Source of the DNA: Methylovirgula sp963708155 | GTDB lineage: Bacteria; Pseudomonadota; Alphaproteobacteria; Rhizobiales; Beijerinckiaceae | Direction of reading: 5' to 3' | DNA length: 64,000 bases | Assembly (NCBI GenBank): GCA_963708155.1 | Contig: OY970183.1 | Coordinates: 2,108,001-2,172,000, forward strand | Part shown: in pieces, positions 18,104-27,576 of the stretch | How the letters are laid out: each line of letters starts with the position of its first letter | How positions within the stretch are numbered: the first letter of the stretch is position 1 | Translations under genes and position numbers: made by a program | Notes under the pieces: generated by a model | Database searches by the model: none | Seen by the model: the letters and a program-made list of their open reading frames with translations, nothing else | Told to the model about the DNA's origin: nothing

Positions 18104-18640
18104 TTAGCGCTGCAGAACCAGCCTGCCGTCGGCGATATGAACGCCGCCCAAACGGCTCAGTGCGCTCATGCCCAGCAGGCTACGCCCCAGGGCGCCCGGT
18201 TGCATGACCAGGGCATCGACACCATCGATCTCGATATTGCCGATCCGTACGGCATCGAGATGGACCTTGGCGGCGGTGCCGGTGCCGTTCGCGGTCATCA
18301 TCTGGTAGCGAAAATCGGCCGGGGCGAGGTTGATCCCAAGTGCGTCGGCGTCCTCGCTCCGCAGCGACAGAAAAGTGGCGCCGGTATCGACGACGACGTG
18401 GATGATCTGCCCGTCGATATCGACGTCGGTCAGATAATTGCCGCTGCGGTCGGGCGCGATCTCGACGCGATCGAGGCTATAGCCGGGTGCCGGCGCCACG
18501 GGGGTTGCGACGAGAGACTGCGGCGTCGCGGGCGCGGCTGGCTGCAATGACGGCTGCGCGAGTTTATGGCTGAGGTACGAACTCGCCATAAGGCTCACGG
18601 CCAGGATCGCGATGAAGGTCGAAAGGGCGAAACGAAGCAT
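18104..18640 (-). CDS. Membrane-anchored retropepsin-like aspartic protease (TIGR02281 type)
   Basis: 178 residues. An N-terminal membrane anchor (FALSTFIAILAVSLMASS) and a Pro/Ala linker precede a single retropepsin domain. The catalytic motif VVDTGATF lies in the first half and the LLGMSALSRLG segment near the C-terminus. Active proteases of this fold are dimers with one Asp each. The family is common in alphaproteobacteria; the substrate is unknown. Confidence 0.85.
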   Translation of the reverse strand: MLRFALSTFIAILAVSLMASSYLSHKLAQPSLQPAAPATPQSLVATPVAPAPGYSLDRVEIAPDRSGNYLTDVDIDGQIIHVVVDTGATFLSLRSEDADALGINLAPADFRYQMMTANGTGTAAKVHLDAVRIGNIEIDGVDALVMQPGALGRSLLGMSALSRLGGVHIADGRLVLQR

Positions 18641-18752
18641 GGGCGGCGCCAGCGAAGGTCGGCGCGACCATGCCGCCAAAAGCTTTCGGTGCGTTTAAGC
18701 CTATCGCACGCCTTTTCGGCAACCGCCGCAAGAGTTCGCGAAACCAGCGAAA

Positions 18753-19415
18753 TCAGGCCGCCCGGGATTTAAGCTCCGGGCTGACTTTCAATTTGGCTTC
18801 GGTCTTTTGCTGGATTTCATCGATGCTGACGCCCGGCGCGAGTTCGATCAGCGTCAGGCCAGCGCCGCCCGTTTTATCGACAGTCAGCACGCCAAGGTCG
18901 GTGATGATGAGATCGACGACGCCGGAGCCGGTCAGCGGCAGCGTGCAATGATGCAGCAGCTTCGGCTCGCCTTTCGCCGTATGCTCCATGACGACGACGA
19001 CACGCTTCACGCCTGCGACGAGGTCCATCGCGCCGCCCATTCCCTTGACCATCTTGCCGGGGATCATCCAATTCGCAAGGTCGCCGTTCTCCGCCACTTC
19101 CATCGCGCCGAGAATGGCAAGATCGATATGGCCGCCCCGGATCATCGCGAAACTGTCGGCGGAGGAGAAATAGCTCGTCGTCGGCAATTGCGTGATCGTC
19201 TGCTTGCCGGCGTTGATGAGGTCGGGGTCCTCCTCGCCCTCGTAAGGAAAGGGACCCATGCCGAGCATCCCGTTCTCGCTCTGCAATTGCACATGCATAC
19301 CCGGCGGAATGAAATTGGCGACAAGCGTCGGAATGCCGATGCCGAGGTTCACATAGAAACCGTCGCGCAATTCCTTCGCCGCGCGTTCGGCCATCTGGTC
19401 GCGTGTCCAGGCCAT
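18753..19415 (-). CDS. scoB: 3-oxoacid CoA-transferase subunit B
   Basis: 220 residues, the beta subunit of the class I CoA-transferase. The catalytic glutamate is in QSENGMLG; the GIGIPTLVANFIP loop is also typical. With ScoA it moves CoA between succinyl-CoA and a 3-oxoacid such as acetoacetate, feeding ketone-body or PHB breakdown products into central metabolism. It starts 11 bp after scoA ends, so the two form an operon. Confidence 0.95.
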   Translation of the reverse strand: MAWTRDQMAERAAKELRDGFYVNLGIGIPTLVANFIPPGMHVQLQSENGMLGMGPFPYEGEEDPDLINAGKQTITQLPTTSYFSSADSFAMIRGGHIDLAILGAMEVAENGDLANWMIPGKMVKGMGGAMDLVAGVKRVVVVMEHTAKGEPKLLHHCTLPLTGSGVVDLIITDLGVLTVDKTGGAGLTLIELAPGVSIDEIQQKTEAKLKVSPELKSRAA

Positions 19416-19426
19416 GATGACCTCCC

Positions 19427-20131
19427 TTAAGCGGCGCGCGCGCGCGTCGTGCGTTTTTCGATCGGTTTCGCCGGGTTCGGCGCATAGACGATGCGGTGAA
19501 CGAAAATGCCAGGCGTATGAATGTCGTCGGGATCGATCTCGCCCGGCTCGACCAGATGCTCGACCTCGGCGATCGTCAGTTTGCCTGCGGTCGCCATCAT
19601 CGGGTTGAAATTGCGCGCCGTCTTGCGGAAGACGAGGTTGCCTTCGGTGTCCGCCTTGAAGGCATGGACGAGCGAAATGTCGGCGACGAGGCCGCGCTCC
19701 ATCACATAGGTTTCGCCGTCGAAGTCCTTGTGCTCCTTGCCCGACGCTATGATCGTGCCGACGCCGGTCTTGGTATAGAACGCGGGAATTCCTGCGCCGC
19801 CGGCGCGGATACGCTCGGCCAGAGTGCCCTGCGGATTGAATTCGAGTTCGAGTTGGCCGGACAGATATTGCTCGGCGAAAAGTTTGTTCTCGCCGACGTA
19901 AGACGAAACCATCTTCTTGATCTGCCGCGTTTCGAGCAGAATGCCGAGGCCGACGCCATCGACGCCCGCATTGTTGGAGATGACCGTCAGATCCCTGGCG
20001 CCAAGCTCGCGGATCGCTTCGATCAGCGATGTGGGAATGCCGCACAGGCCGAAACCGCCGGCCATCAGCGTCATGTTATCTTTCAGCACGTCTTCGAGCG
20101 CAGCGCGGGCGTCGGGGTAGAGCTTGTTCAT
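19427..20131 (-). CDS. scoA: 3-oxoacid CoA-transferase subunit A
   Basis: 234 residues, the alpha subunit. The GGFGLCGIPTSLI loop (CoA-binding), NAGVDGVGLG and KTARNFNPMMATA are characteristic. It assembles with ScoB as an alpha2beta2 enzyme. The C-terminus is basic (EKRTTRARAA). The two-subunit sco arrangement and the PHA-system gene elsewhere in the window both suggest polyhydroxybutyrate or acetoacetate use. Confidence 0.95.
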   Translation of the reverse strand: MNKLYPDARAALEDVLKDNMTLMAGGFGLCGIPTSLIEAIRELGARDLTVISNNAGVDGVGLGILLETRQIKKMVSSYVGENKLFAEQYLSGQLELEFNPQGTLAERIRAGGAGIPAFYTKTGVGTIIASGKEHKDFDGETYVMERGLVADISLVHAFKADTEGNLVFRKTARNFNPMMATAGKLTIAEVEHLVEPGEIDPDDIHTPGIFVHRIVYAPNPAKPIEKRTTRARAA

Positions 20132-20238
20132 CCTCCGCTGGGCCTTTCTTCTTCGCTGGGGCAGGAAATTCGCTGGAGCAAATTCCTAAGCCGCCCGATG
20201 CCGCAATGCAAGAAGCCAGCCGTCCGGCAAAGGCGCGC

Positions 20239-21013
20239 TCAGGCGCGCACGGCGATAACAAAGAAGCGGGGGAAATGTAAAAGCACGCGCCCGTCGGTCC
20301 GCGGCGGATAGGCTGCTGTCACGCGAGCTTTGTAATCGGCCAGAAAGGCATCGCGCTCGGCCGGGTCGAGTGCCGCGAGATAGGGCCGCAGCCCCGAGCC
20401 CTGCATCCATTCGGCAATCGCGTCGGCATCGGCGAGCGCGTGATGATAGGCCGTATGCCAAAGGTCCAGCCGGCGGCACAGCGGCCGGAGCGCATCGTAA
20501 TAGACCTCCGGCGACGGCAACAGGGCCGCGCGCATCGCGGACTTCGGCAAGCCGCGCGGCCCAGGGGCCGTCCGCAGCCACATCGCGCATCAAGGTCTTG
20601 GCGGGCTCCGCCAGATTATCGGGCATCTGGACGGCGAGAACGCCGCCCGAGGGCAGGGCCCCGAGCAATTTCTGAAAAATCGCGATGTGGTTCGGGAGCC
20701 ATTGGAAAACGGCATTGGCGAAGAGCAAATCCGCTGGCCGCTCGGGCTGCCATTGCTGCAAATCGGCGATCCGGAAATCGATCTTCGGCAGGCTTTGGCG
20801 GGCGAGCGCCAGCATATCCGGCGAAGAGTTGATGCCGACGATTTCAGCCCCGGGAAAGCGATCGATGAGCAGTTCGGTCGAATTGCCTGGCCCACAACCG
20901 AGATCGTAAACCAGCCGGGGCGTGTCAATCGGTACTTGGGCGAGGAGATCGCGCGCGGCTCGCGTGCGCTCGTCGCCAAAGCGCAAATAAAGCTTCGGAT
21001 CCCAGGCGGTCAC
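20239..21013 (-). pseudogene. tam: Trans-aconitate 2-methyltransferase, interrupted by one frameshift
   Basis: The 5' part reads MTAWDPKLYLRFGDERTRAA with SAM motif VYDLGCGPGNSTELL and FANAVFQWLPNH, all typical of Tam. The reading then passes to a second frame (PSPEVYYDALRPLCRRLDLW, ending FPRFFVIAVRA). Removing one base around 20536-20549 rejoins them into 257 residues, close to the ~252 of E. coli Tam. Tam methylates trans-aconitate, an inhibitor of the TCA cycle. Both halves are well conserved, so a sequencing error is a real alternative. Confidence 0.85.
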
Positions 21014-21021
21014 CGGCCGTT

Positions 21022-21225
21022 TCAGGCTTCAAGCAAGGTGCTGTCATAGCCAATGGCCGCCAGGGCCTCGGCGACAAGCTTCGGAAGGGTGCGGGTATCG
21101 ACAGCCACTTCGTGCGTCGCGAGATCGCAGGACACTTTCGCGCGCGGATCGAGAGCCTTGACTGCGGTTTCGATTGACTTGACGCAATGCGCGCAGGTCA
21201 TTTCAGGAACCTTGTAAAGCTGCAT
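21022..21225 (-). CDS. copZ: CopZ-like heavy-metal-binding (HMA) chaperone
   Basis: 67 residues forming one HMA domain. The metal-binding motif MTCAHC lies near the N-terminus. Such proteins carry Cu(I) to P-type ATPases. The gene is divergent from copA with only 44 bp between starts, supporting a copper role. Confidence 0.9.
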   Translation of the reverse strand: MQLYKVPEMTCAHCVKSIETAVKALDPRAKVSCDLATHEVAVDTRTLPKLVAEALAAIGYDSTLLEA

Positions 21226-21269
21226 GGCACCTCCTCCAAAATTGGCGGGCTCTTGTTCGGGGCGGTCAT

Positions 21270-23611
21270 ATGACCGATATCTGCAACATGTCTATTACCA
21301 CGTCAGATACAAGCCCCAAGCTTGGCATAAATCTCAAGATCGGTGGCATGTCCTGCGCCTCCTGCGTCAATCGCGTCGAAAAGGCGCTGATGGGGGTGCC
21401 GGGGGTCGTCTCGGCGAATGTCAATCTGGCGCGCGAGAGCGCCCGTGTGACCGCAACGCCGGGCACGGCCACGGTTGCCGAGCTCGCCAAGGCGGTCGAA
21501 AAGGCGGGTTATTCCGCGTGGCTCGAAAAGCCTGCCGTGCCGGGCCTGTCGCACGCCCATCACGATATGAGCCATCACGACATGGCCGGCATGCAAAGTG
21601 GTATGGACCACATGCATCATGGCGGCCCCGCTCGCAATCAGCTTATCCTTGCGGCGGTCTTGACGGTGCCCGTCGTGCTGATGGCGATGGTGCCGGATAT
21701 GGTGCCGTCCCTCGATGCCTTTATCCGCACCCATATTGGCATCTTTTCCTGGCGGCTTATCGAAGCGGTCTTGACCACCGTCGTTCTGTTCGGCCCGGGG
21801 CTCGTATTCTTTGAGATCGGCGTTCCGGCCCTGCTGCGCGGCCGCGCCGGAGATGAACTCGCTCGTCGCGCTTGGCTCTTTCGCCGCCTGGGCCTATTCG
21901 CTCGTTGCGACATTCGCACCCGAGATTTTCCCTGCGGGTACGGCGAATGTCTATTTCGAAGCCGCGGCGGTGATCACGACCCTGATTCTGCTCGGCCGCT
22001 TTCTTGAGGCGCGCGCGCGCGGCGAAGCTGGCTCGGCGATTGAACATTTGCTTCGGCTTGCGCCCGACACCGCGACCGTTTTGCGCGACGGCGCGCCGGT
22101 TTCCGTGAAGCTCGATACGATCGTTCCCGGCGATGTCCTGCTGGTGCGGCCGGGCGACCGTGTGCCGCTCGATGGCGAGGTGACGGAGGGTTCGTCTCTG
22201 GTCGACGAGTTCGATGCTGACCGGCGAATCCCGCCCGGTGAGCAAGGCCGTCGGCGCCGCGGTCTTTGGCGGCACGGTCAACGGCAACGGCAGCCTGACG
22301 GTGCGCGTGACGAAAGTCGGCGCCGACACGGTGCTGGCGCGCATCGTTCATATGGTCGGCGAGGCGCAGGGCGCCAAATTGCCGGTTCAGGCTTTGGTCG
22401 ACAAGGTGACGGGCTGGTTCGTGCCCGCCGTCATCGCCGTCGCGATCCTGACTTTCATTTTGTGGTTTGCCTTCGGGCCGCGTCCATCGCTTGCTTTTGC
22501 GGTCGTCAATATGGTGGCGGTGCTGATCGTCGCGTGTCCGTGCGCGATGGGGCTCGCGACGCCCGTCTCCGTCATGGTGGCGATGGGACGCAGCGCCCAG
22601 CTTGGCATTCTGTTCCGCGACGCGACCGCTTTGCAGACTCTGCGCGATGTGAAGACCGTCGCTTTCGACAAGACCGGCACGTTGACGGAAGGCCATCCGG
22701 CCCTCACAGACATTCAGGTTTCGTCCGGTTTCGATGAGGGCGAGGTCGTCGCGTTCGCCGCCGCCGTGGAAGCTCTGTCCGAACATCCGCTTGGCAAGGC
22801 GCTTGTCGCTGCGGCGCAGACGCGCGGGCTGACCATTCCCAAGGCCGATGATTTTCATGCGACGCCGGGGTTCGGCGTCGCCGCGACGATCGGCGGCAAG
22901 GCGGTCGCCATCGGCTCGGCGCGCTTCATGGCCAAACTCGGCGTCGATGTCGCCAACTTCGATACCGCTGCAAGCCAGTTGAGCGCGGCCGGAAAATCGC
23001 CGCTCTTCGTCGCTGTCGATACCCGCGCCGCGGCAATCTTCGCCGTCGCCGACCCCATCAAGCCATCCGCTGCGCCGGCCCTAGCCGCGCTGAAGAAGGA
23101 CGGGCTCAGCCTCGCGATGATCACCGGCGACCGCAAGGCGACGGCGGAGGCGGTCGCCCGCACGCTCGGCATCGACAAGGTCGAGGCGGAGATCTTGCCT
23201 GAAGGCAAAGCGGATGCGGTCAAGGCCCTGCGGCCTGCGAACGGCAAAATCGCCTTCGTTGGCGACGGCATCAACGATGCGCCGGCGCTCGCCGCCGCCG
23301 ATGTCGGCCTCGCGGTCGGGACGGGGACGGATATTGCCATCGAAACGGCGGATGTCGTGCTCATGCGCGGCGATCTCGGCGCCGTCGCGAGCGCCATCGA
23401 CCTCAGCCGCGCGACGTTGCGCAATATCGCCCAGAATCTGTTCTGGGCCTTCGGCTATAACGTGATCCTGATTCCCGTTGCGGCGGGTGCGCTTTACGGA
23501 TTCGGACATATCCTGCTGTCGCCCATGCTCGCGGCAGCGGCGATGGCGTTCTCGTCGATCTTCGTCGTCGGCAATGCGCTGCGGCTGCGCCGCTTCACGC
23601 CGCAAGTTTAG
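21270..23611 (+). pseudogene. copA: Cu(I)-exporting P1B-type ATPase CopA with two frameshifts
   Basis: Three consecutive frames together give one complete ~779-residue P1B ATPase. The first carries the HMA domain (GGMSCASC) and a His/Met-rich linker; the second the PEMNSLVALGSFAAWAYS membrane region and the actuator domain; the third MLTGES, the ACPCAMGLATP metal site, DKTGTLTEG with the phosphorylated Asp, and GDGINDAPALA. One extra C at 21842-21843 and one extra T at 22210-22211 explain both breaks: removing them gives LLRGAPEMNS and VDESMLTGES. The whole length (2342 bp = 3n+2) agrees. Two independent breaks with every motif intact make base-call error likely. Confidence 0.88.
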
Positions 23612-23622
23612 GTCGGGATTAT

Positions 23623-25371
23623 CTAGCCGGCGACCGCCGCTTTCTCGCGGACGACGGATTTTGCCGGCACGTCGAGTTCCCAGACGACGCCATCCGGCGC
23701 GAATGTCGTCTCGGAGCGGCCGCCAAGCGCCTGCCCGGCGATGCGATCCATCACCAGGCGGCCGAAACCCTGATGATCCGGCGCCGCGACGAGCGGGCCG
23801 CTTTCCTCGCGCCAATGCAGCCGCATGCGCCTCTCATCGCCCTCCGCGTCGAGCGACCAGGAAACGGTGACGATGCCAGTCTCGACCGAAAGCGCGCCGA
23901 ACTTCGCCGCATTGGTCGTCAGCTCATGCAGCGCAATGCCGATGTTTTGCGCCGCCTCCGGCCGCAGGATGAGATCGGAGCCGCGGATGAGAATGCGCGT
24001 GTCGAAGAGATCGCCGAAATGCTGAAGCTGGGAATGGATCAACTGGACGAGTGAAGCGCCGGCCCAGTCATCGTTGGAAAGCAGGTCATGCGAGCCCGCA
24101 AGGCTCGACAGACGCTCGCTGAAGCGGCCGACGAATTCCTGCGGGTCCGTCTGCAGCGAGAGAGATTGCCGCGCCATCGCCTGAATGACCGCGAGCAGGT
24201 TTTTCGAGCGATGCGTCAGCTCGCGCATCAGGAATCGTACATGTTCCTCGCGCTGCTTTTGCGCGGTGATGTCGCGGATGATGAGCGAGGCGCCGAACAG
24301 ATTGCCCTCAACGCTGCGCACTGGCGCGCCGCGAATCCAGACATCAATGGTGCGGCCGTCGCGGTTGAGCCGCCGCGTTTGATATTCGACAGCCTCGCCA
24401 TCCATCAATCGGTCCATTGCGGCCTTGCGTTCGGCATGCAGTTCCGGCGGGACGACGAGCAGCGCATTTTTGCCGATGACATCCTTCGCCAGATAGCCGA
24501 ACAATTGTTCGGCGCCGTAATTCCATGTCCGAATATTGTCGTCGAAATCGACGCTGACGATGGCGTCGATGGATGAGGCGACGATTGCGGCGAGTTGCGC
24601 GTTGCGCAGTTCACCGCGCTTGCGCGCGGTGATGTCGAGGCACAGACACAGAATTCTTTCGATCTTGCCGCCGGCGCGGAAGAAACTGCCGCGGGCGCTG
24701 ATCCACCGCGTCACGCCGTCGTCGCGTCGAATGCGGAATTCGCGCTCGAACTGCCCGCCCTGACGCAGCAGCCTGCGGTACTCCTGCGCAAGCGCGATGC
24801 GATCGTCGGGATGCGCGACCGCCAGGATCATACCGAAGCGAAGCCGTTTGCCCGTCGTGTCAGGCGGGAGGGTAAAGATATCGGCGAATTTGTCCGACCA
24901 TATCGCGCGCCGGGTCACGAGATCGCAGTCAAGGACGGCGAGGCCGCCCGCGTCCTGGACGAGTTGCAGGCGCGCCTCGGCATCGCGCAGGGCCAGGCGC
25001 GTATGGTTGAGGCGCAGCAGGGATCGCACGAGCGTGATAAGTTCGGAGGGCTCGAAAGGATCGAGCAGATAGCCGTCGATCATCGCATCGATCGCAGCCG
25101 AAGTCTTGACGCTGCCGGCGCAGGCCATCCGCAAGACCGCCGTCGCGGGGCTTTTCTCTTTCACGGTTTGATAAAAGCTGGCTTCGTCGCCCTCCGCCGC
25201 TTCATCGCTCGCGAGAACGAGGTCGAACACTTCCGTATCGAGACAGCGCAGAGCTTCACGCCCGGTTTCGACGGCCGTGGCCTGCAGCCCGGACTGTTCC
25301 AGGAGCTGCATTTTCAATGCGCGCGATTGCGCGTCCTGGTCGACGATCAACAGTTTGCGGTTGACGTCCAT
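23623..25371 (-). CDS. PAS-PAS HWE/HisKA_2-type sensor histidine kinase with degenerate receiver
   Basis: 582 residues. Residues 1-120 form a receiver-like domain that appears to lack its phospho-acceptor (Ser55 in DLVLAS where Asp is expected) and conserved Lys (Asp104 in YLLDPF). Two PAS domains follow (~130-250 and ~255-375), then a HisKA_2/HWE dimerisation box with His387 in THRSKNLLAVIQA, and a GHKL-type ATPase (ALHELTTNAAKFGALS; GFGRLVMDRIAGQALGG). It is probably a soluble sensor, since no membrane segments are seen. The start ATG at 25371 was chosen because upstream residues are low-complexity. The stimulus is unknown. Confidence 0.88.
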   Translation of the reverse strand: MDVNRKLLIVDQDAQSRALKMQLLEQSGLQATAVETGREALRCLDTEVFDLVLASDEAAEGDEASFYQTVKEKSPATAVLRMACAGSVKTSAAIDAMIDGYLLDPFEPSELITLVRSLLRLNHTRLALRDAEARLQLVQDAGGLAVLDCDLVTRRAIWSDKFADIFTLPPDTTGKRLRFGMILAVAHPDDRIALAQEYRRLLRQGGQFEREFRIRRDDGVTRWISARGSFFRAGGKIERILCLCLDITARKRGELRNAQLAAIVASSIDAIVSVDFDDNIRTWNYGAEQLFGYLAKDVIGKNALLVVPPELHAERKAAMDRLMDGEAVEYQTRRLNRDGRTIDVWIRGAPVRSVEGNLFGASLIIRDITAQKQREEHVRFLMRELTHRSKNLLAVIQAMARQSLSLQTDPQEFVGRFSERLSSLAGSHDLLSNDDWAGASLVQLIHSQLQHFGDLFDTRILIRGSDLILRPEAAQNIGIALHELTTNAAKFGALSVETGIVTVSWSLDAEGDERRMRLHWREESGPLVAAPDHQGFGRLVMDRIAGQALGGRSETTFAPDGVVWELDVPAKSVVREKAAVAG

Positions 25372-25531
25372 CGCGGCGGTACCTGATCCTTGTTTGGCGG
25401 CCAAGGCCGCGGTCCCGTCCCTCTATGCCTATGTTTTGGACGGAACTTGGTTCCACCCGGCCCGCCGTTATTTTGCGCGATCCGGCTGGAAAGCTTAATA
25501 TATTTCGCGTTTCCCGCTGGAAAACGCATTT

Positions 25532-26338
25532 TCAGAGCGCGGGAGCGGCAGCCTGCAGCTTTGCCGGGCCGCCGCCGCCGTTCAGCGGGTTAGCGTCGTC
25601 CCAACCGTATTTTACGGTCTCAAAGCGCATATGCGCGAGGTCGACGAGCAGGAGGCGGCCGACGAGACCTTCACCATAGCCGACGATCTCGCGGATCACT
25701 TCGTGCGCCATCAGCGCGCCCAGCACGCCGGGCAGCGCCCCGATAACGCCCGCTTCCTCGCACGTCGGCACCGTGCCGGGCGGCGGCGGCTCGGGAAACA
25801 GGCAACGATAGGTCGGGTTCGGCGTGCCGGAGGGTGAACTCTCGAATGGCCGCAAGGTGGTGAGCGAGCCGTCAAACGTGCCGATTGCGGCGCTGACGAG
25901 CGGCCGGCGCGCGTAAAAGCAGGCGTCGGAGACGGCATAGCGGGTGGCGAAATTATCCGATCCATCGGCGACGATGTCCCAATTCGCCAGAATTTCCTGG
26001 GCATTCGCCGAATCGATCCGTAGCTGAATCGGCGTTGCCTTGACATGGGGGTTGAGGCGGCGAACGGCGTCGGCGGCGCAGACGGCCTTGGGCTTGCCAA
26101 GATCTTCGCTCGCGTAAAGCACCTGGCGTTGCAGATTGGAGAGCGAGACGACATCGTCGTCAACGATACCGATCTCGCCGACGCCCGCAGCAGCAAGATA
26201 CTGGATCAGCGGCGCGCCAAGGCCGCCCGCGCCGATCGCGAGGACGCGCGTTGCCTTCAGCTTCTGCTGACCCGGGCCGCCGATGTCGCGCAAGACGAGA
26301 TGACGCGCGTAGCGCTCGATTTCGCTCTGGGTAAACAT
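25532..26338 (-). CDS. moeB: MoeB/ThiF-family adenylyltransferase
   Basis: 268 residues. The nucleotide-binding GAGGLGAPLIQYLAAAGVG and the GIVDDDVVSLSNLQRQ segment mark a MoeB/ThiF E1-like enzyme; the likely Cys region is VPTCEEAGVIG. It would adenylate the C-terminal Gly of a sulfur carrier such as MoaD or ThiS. The family's zinc site (two CxxC pairs) looks incomplete: the first pair reads TYRC instead of CYRC, and the C-terminal CxxC is missing. moeB is the best guess; ThiF is not excluded. Confidence 0.8.
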   Translation of the reverse strand: MFTQSEIERYARHLVLRDIGGPGQQKLKATRVLAIGAGGLGAPLIQYLAAAGVGEIGIVDDDVVSLSNLQRQVLYASEDLGKPKAVCAADAVRRLNPHVKATPIQLRIDSANAQEILANWDIVADGSDNFATRYAVSDACFYARRPLVSAAIGTFDGSLTTLRPFESSPSGTPNPTYRCLFPEPPPPGTVPTCEEAGVIGALPGVLGALMAHEVIREIVGYGEGLVGRLLLVDLAHMRFETVKYGWDDANPLNGGGGPAKLQAAAPAL

Positions 26339-26395
26339 GCGGCCTATCTAATACGCCGGGGCGGAAAAATCGACCCGCTCGAAAGGCGTCTCACC

Positions 26396-27007
26396 TCAAC
26401 GCGCAAGCTCCTTGAGACTGCGCCGGATGAGCTCCGGCGCGCCTGCCGCCGCGCCCAATTCCGCGCGGGCGACCGCTACGGCGTTGGCGGCCTGCTGACG
26501 GCTATAGTCGAGGCCGATCAGCGCGGCGATCGCGTCCTGCACGGCGGGGGCCTGCTCCGCGCCTGCGGGCGCCGAAAGGCTCGCGAGCGCGGCCGGCACG
26601 TGGATGGCCGGAACCTTGTCCTTCAGTTCGGTGACCAATCTCGCCGCAACGCGCGGGCCGACGCCCGGCGTGCGCGACAGCGCAGCCTTGTCTTGTTGCG
26701 CGATGGCGATGCCGAGCTCGCTCGCGCTCAGCACACCGAGCAGCGCCAGCGCGACTTTCGCGCCAACGCCTTGCACCGTCTGCAACAGACGAAACCAATC
26801 GCGCTCGTCTTCGCTGAGAAAGCCGTAAAGCCGTATGGAATCTTCGCGCACTTGCGTCTCGATCGCGAGCGCGACGGCCTCGCCGGCGGCGGGCAGGTTC
26901 TGCAATGTCCGCGTCGCGCAATTGACGACATAGCCGACGCCGTGGACGTCGAGAATGATGAAATCCTCGCCGATGGAATCGATTGTGCCACGCAGCTTGC
27001 CGATCAT
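26396..27007 (-). CDS. ruvA: Holliday junction helicase subunit RuvA
   Basis: 203 residues starting MIGKLRGTIDSIGEDFIILDVHGVGY, the OB-fold domain I. The two helix-hairpin-helix motifs (TVQGVGAKVALALLG, TPGVGPRVAARLVTELKDK) and the C-terminal domain III that regulates RuvB follow. RuvA binds four-way junctions. Its ATG overlaps the ruvC stop (ATGA). Confidence 0.96.
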   Translation of the reverse strand: MIGKLRGTIDSIGEDFIILDVHGVGYVVNCATRTLQNLPAAGEAVALAIETQVREDSIRLYGFLSEDERDWFRLLQTVQGVGAKVALALLGVLSASELGIAIAQQDKAALSRTPGVGPRVAARLVTELKDKVPAIHVPAALASLSAPAGAEQAPAVQDAIAALIGLDYSRQQAANAVAVARAELGAAAGAPELIRRSLKELAR

Positions 27008-27519
27008 GCTCTGCGCACCGCCGTCATTTTGTAGTGATGCGCATGGGTGATCGCGATCGCCAGCGCATCCGCCGCATCGGCCGGCAACGCGCGCAAATCG
27101 CCGGCGCATTTCGGCAGCAACACTTTCACCATCATCGCGATCTGCGCCTTCTCCGCGTGGCCGGAGCCGGTCACGGTCTTCTTGACGAGATTGGCCGCGT
27201 ATTCGGTGACGGGCAGACCGGCGAGGGCGGGGACGACGAGGGCGATGCCGCGCGCCTGGCCAAGCTTCAAGGCCGATTGCGGGTCGCGATTGACGAAGGT
27301 CTCTTCGACGGCGGCCTCGTGCGGCGCATGCGCGTCGATGATGCGCGTCAGTCCCTGATGGAGCTGACGCAGCCGCGTGCCGAGATCGTCGCTGCTTTGC
27401 GAATGGATCGAGCCGCTCGCCACATAGACGAGGCGGGTGCCGGCGGCGTCAATGATTCCCCAGCCCATATTGCGCAGGCCGGGGTCGATGCCGAGAATCC
27501 GAATCGCCGTCGCACTCAT
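27004..27519 (-). CDS. ruvC: Holliday junction resolvase RuvC
   Basis: 171 residues. Catalytic acidic residues are in RILGIDPGLRNMGWG, EETFVNRDPQSALKLGQARG and the C-terminal DAADALAIAITHAHH. RuvC cleaves Holliday junctions in the RuvAB complex. It is followed by ruvA with a 4-bp overlap; ruvB would be expected next but is not in this strand order, where moeB follows instead. Confidence 0.96.
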   Translation of the reverse strand: MSATAIRILGIDPGLRNMGWGIIDAAGTRLVYVASGSIHSQSSDDLGTRLRQLHQGLTRIIDAHAPHEAAVEETFVNRDPQSALKLGQARGIALVVPALAGLPVTEYAANLVKKTVTGSGHAEKAQIAMMVKVLLPKCAGDLRALPADAADALAIAITHAHHYKMTAVRRA

Positions 27520-27576
27520 GCTTCGGCTTTACCCCTTTCCGGCGCTTTTGCCCACGCCGGCGCCTGCCGCCGAGGG

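Noticed and set aside
18753..20045. One fused CoA-transferase reading frame
   Set aside because: The open frame extends upstream of scoB only by chance; the A subunit is in a different frame and ends before the B start.
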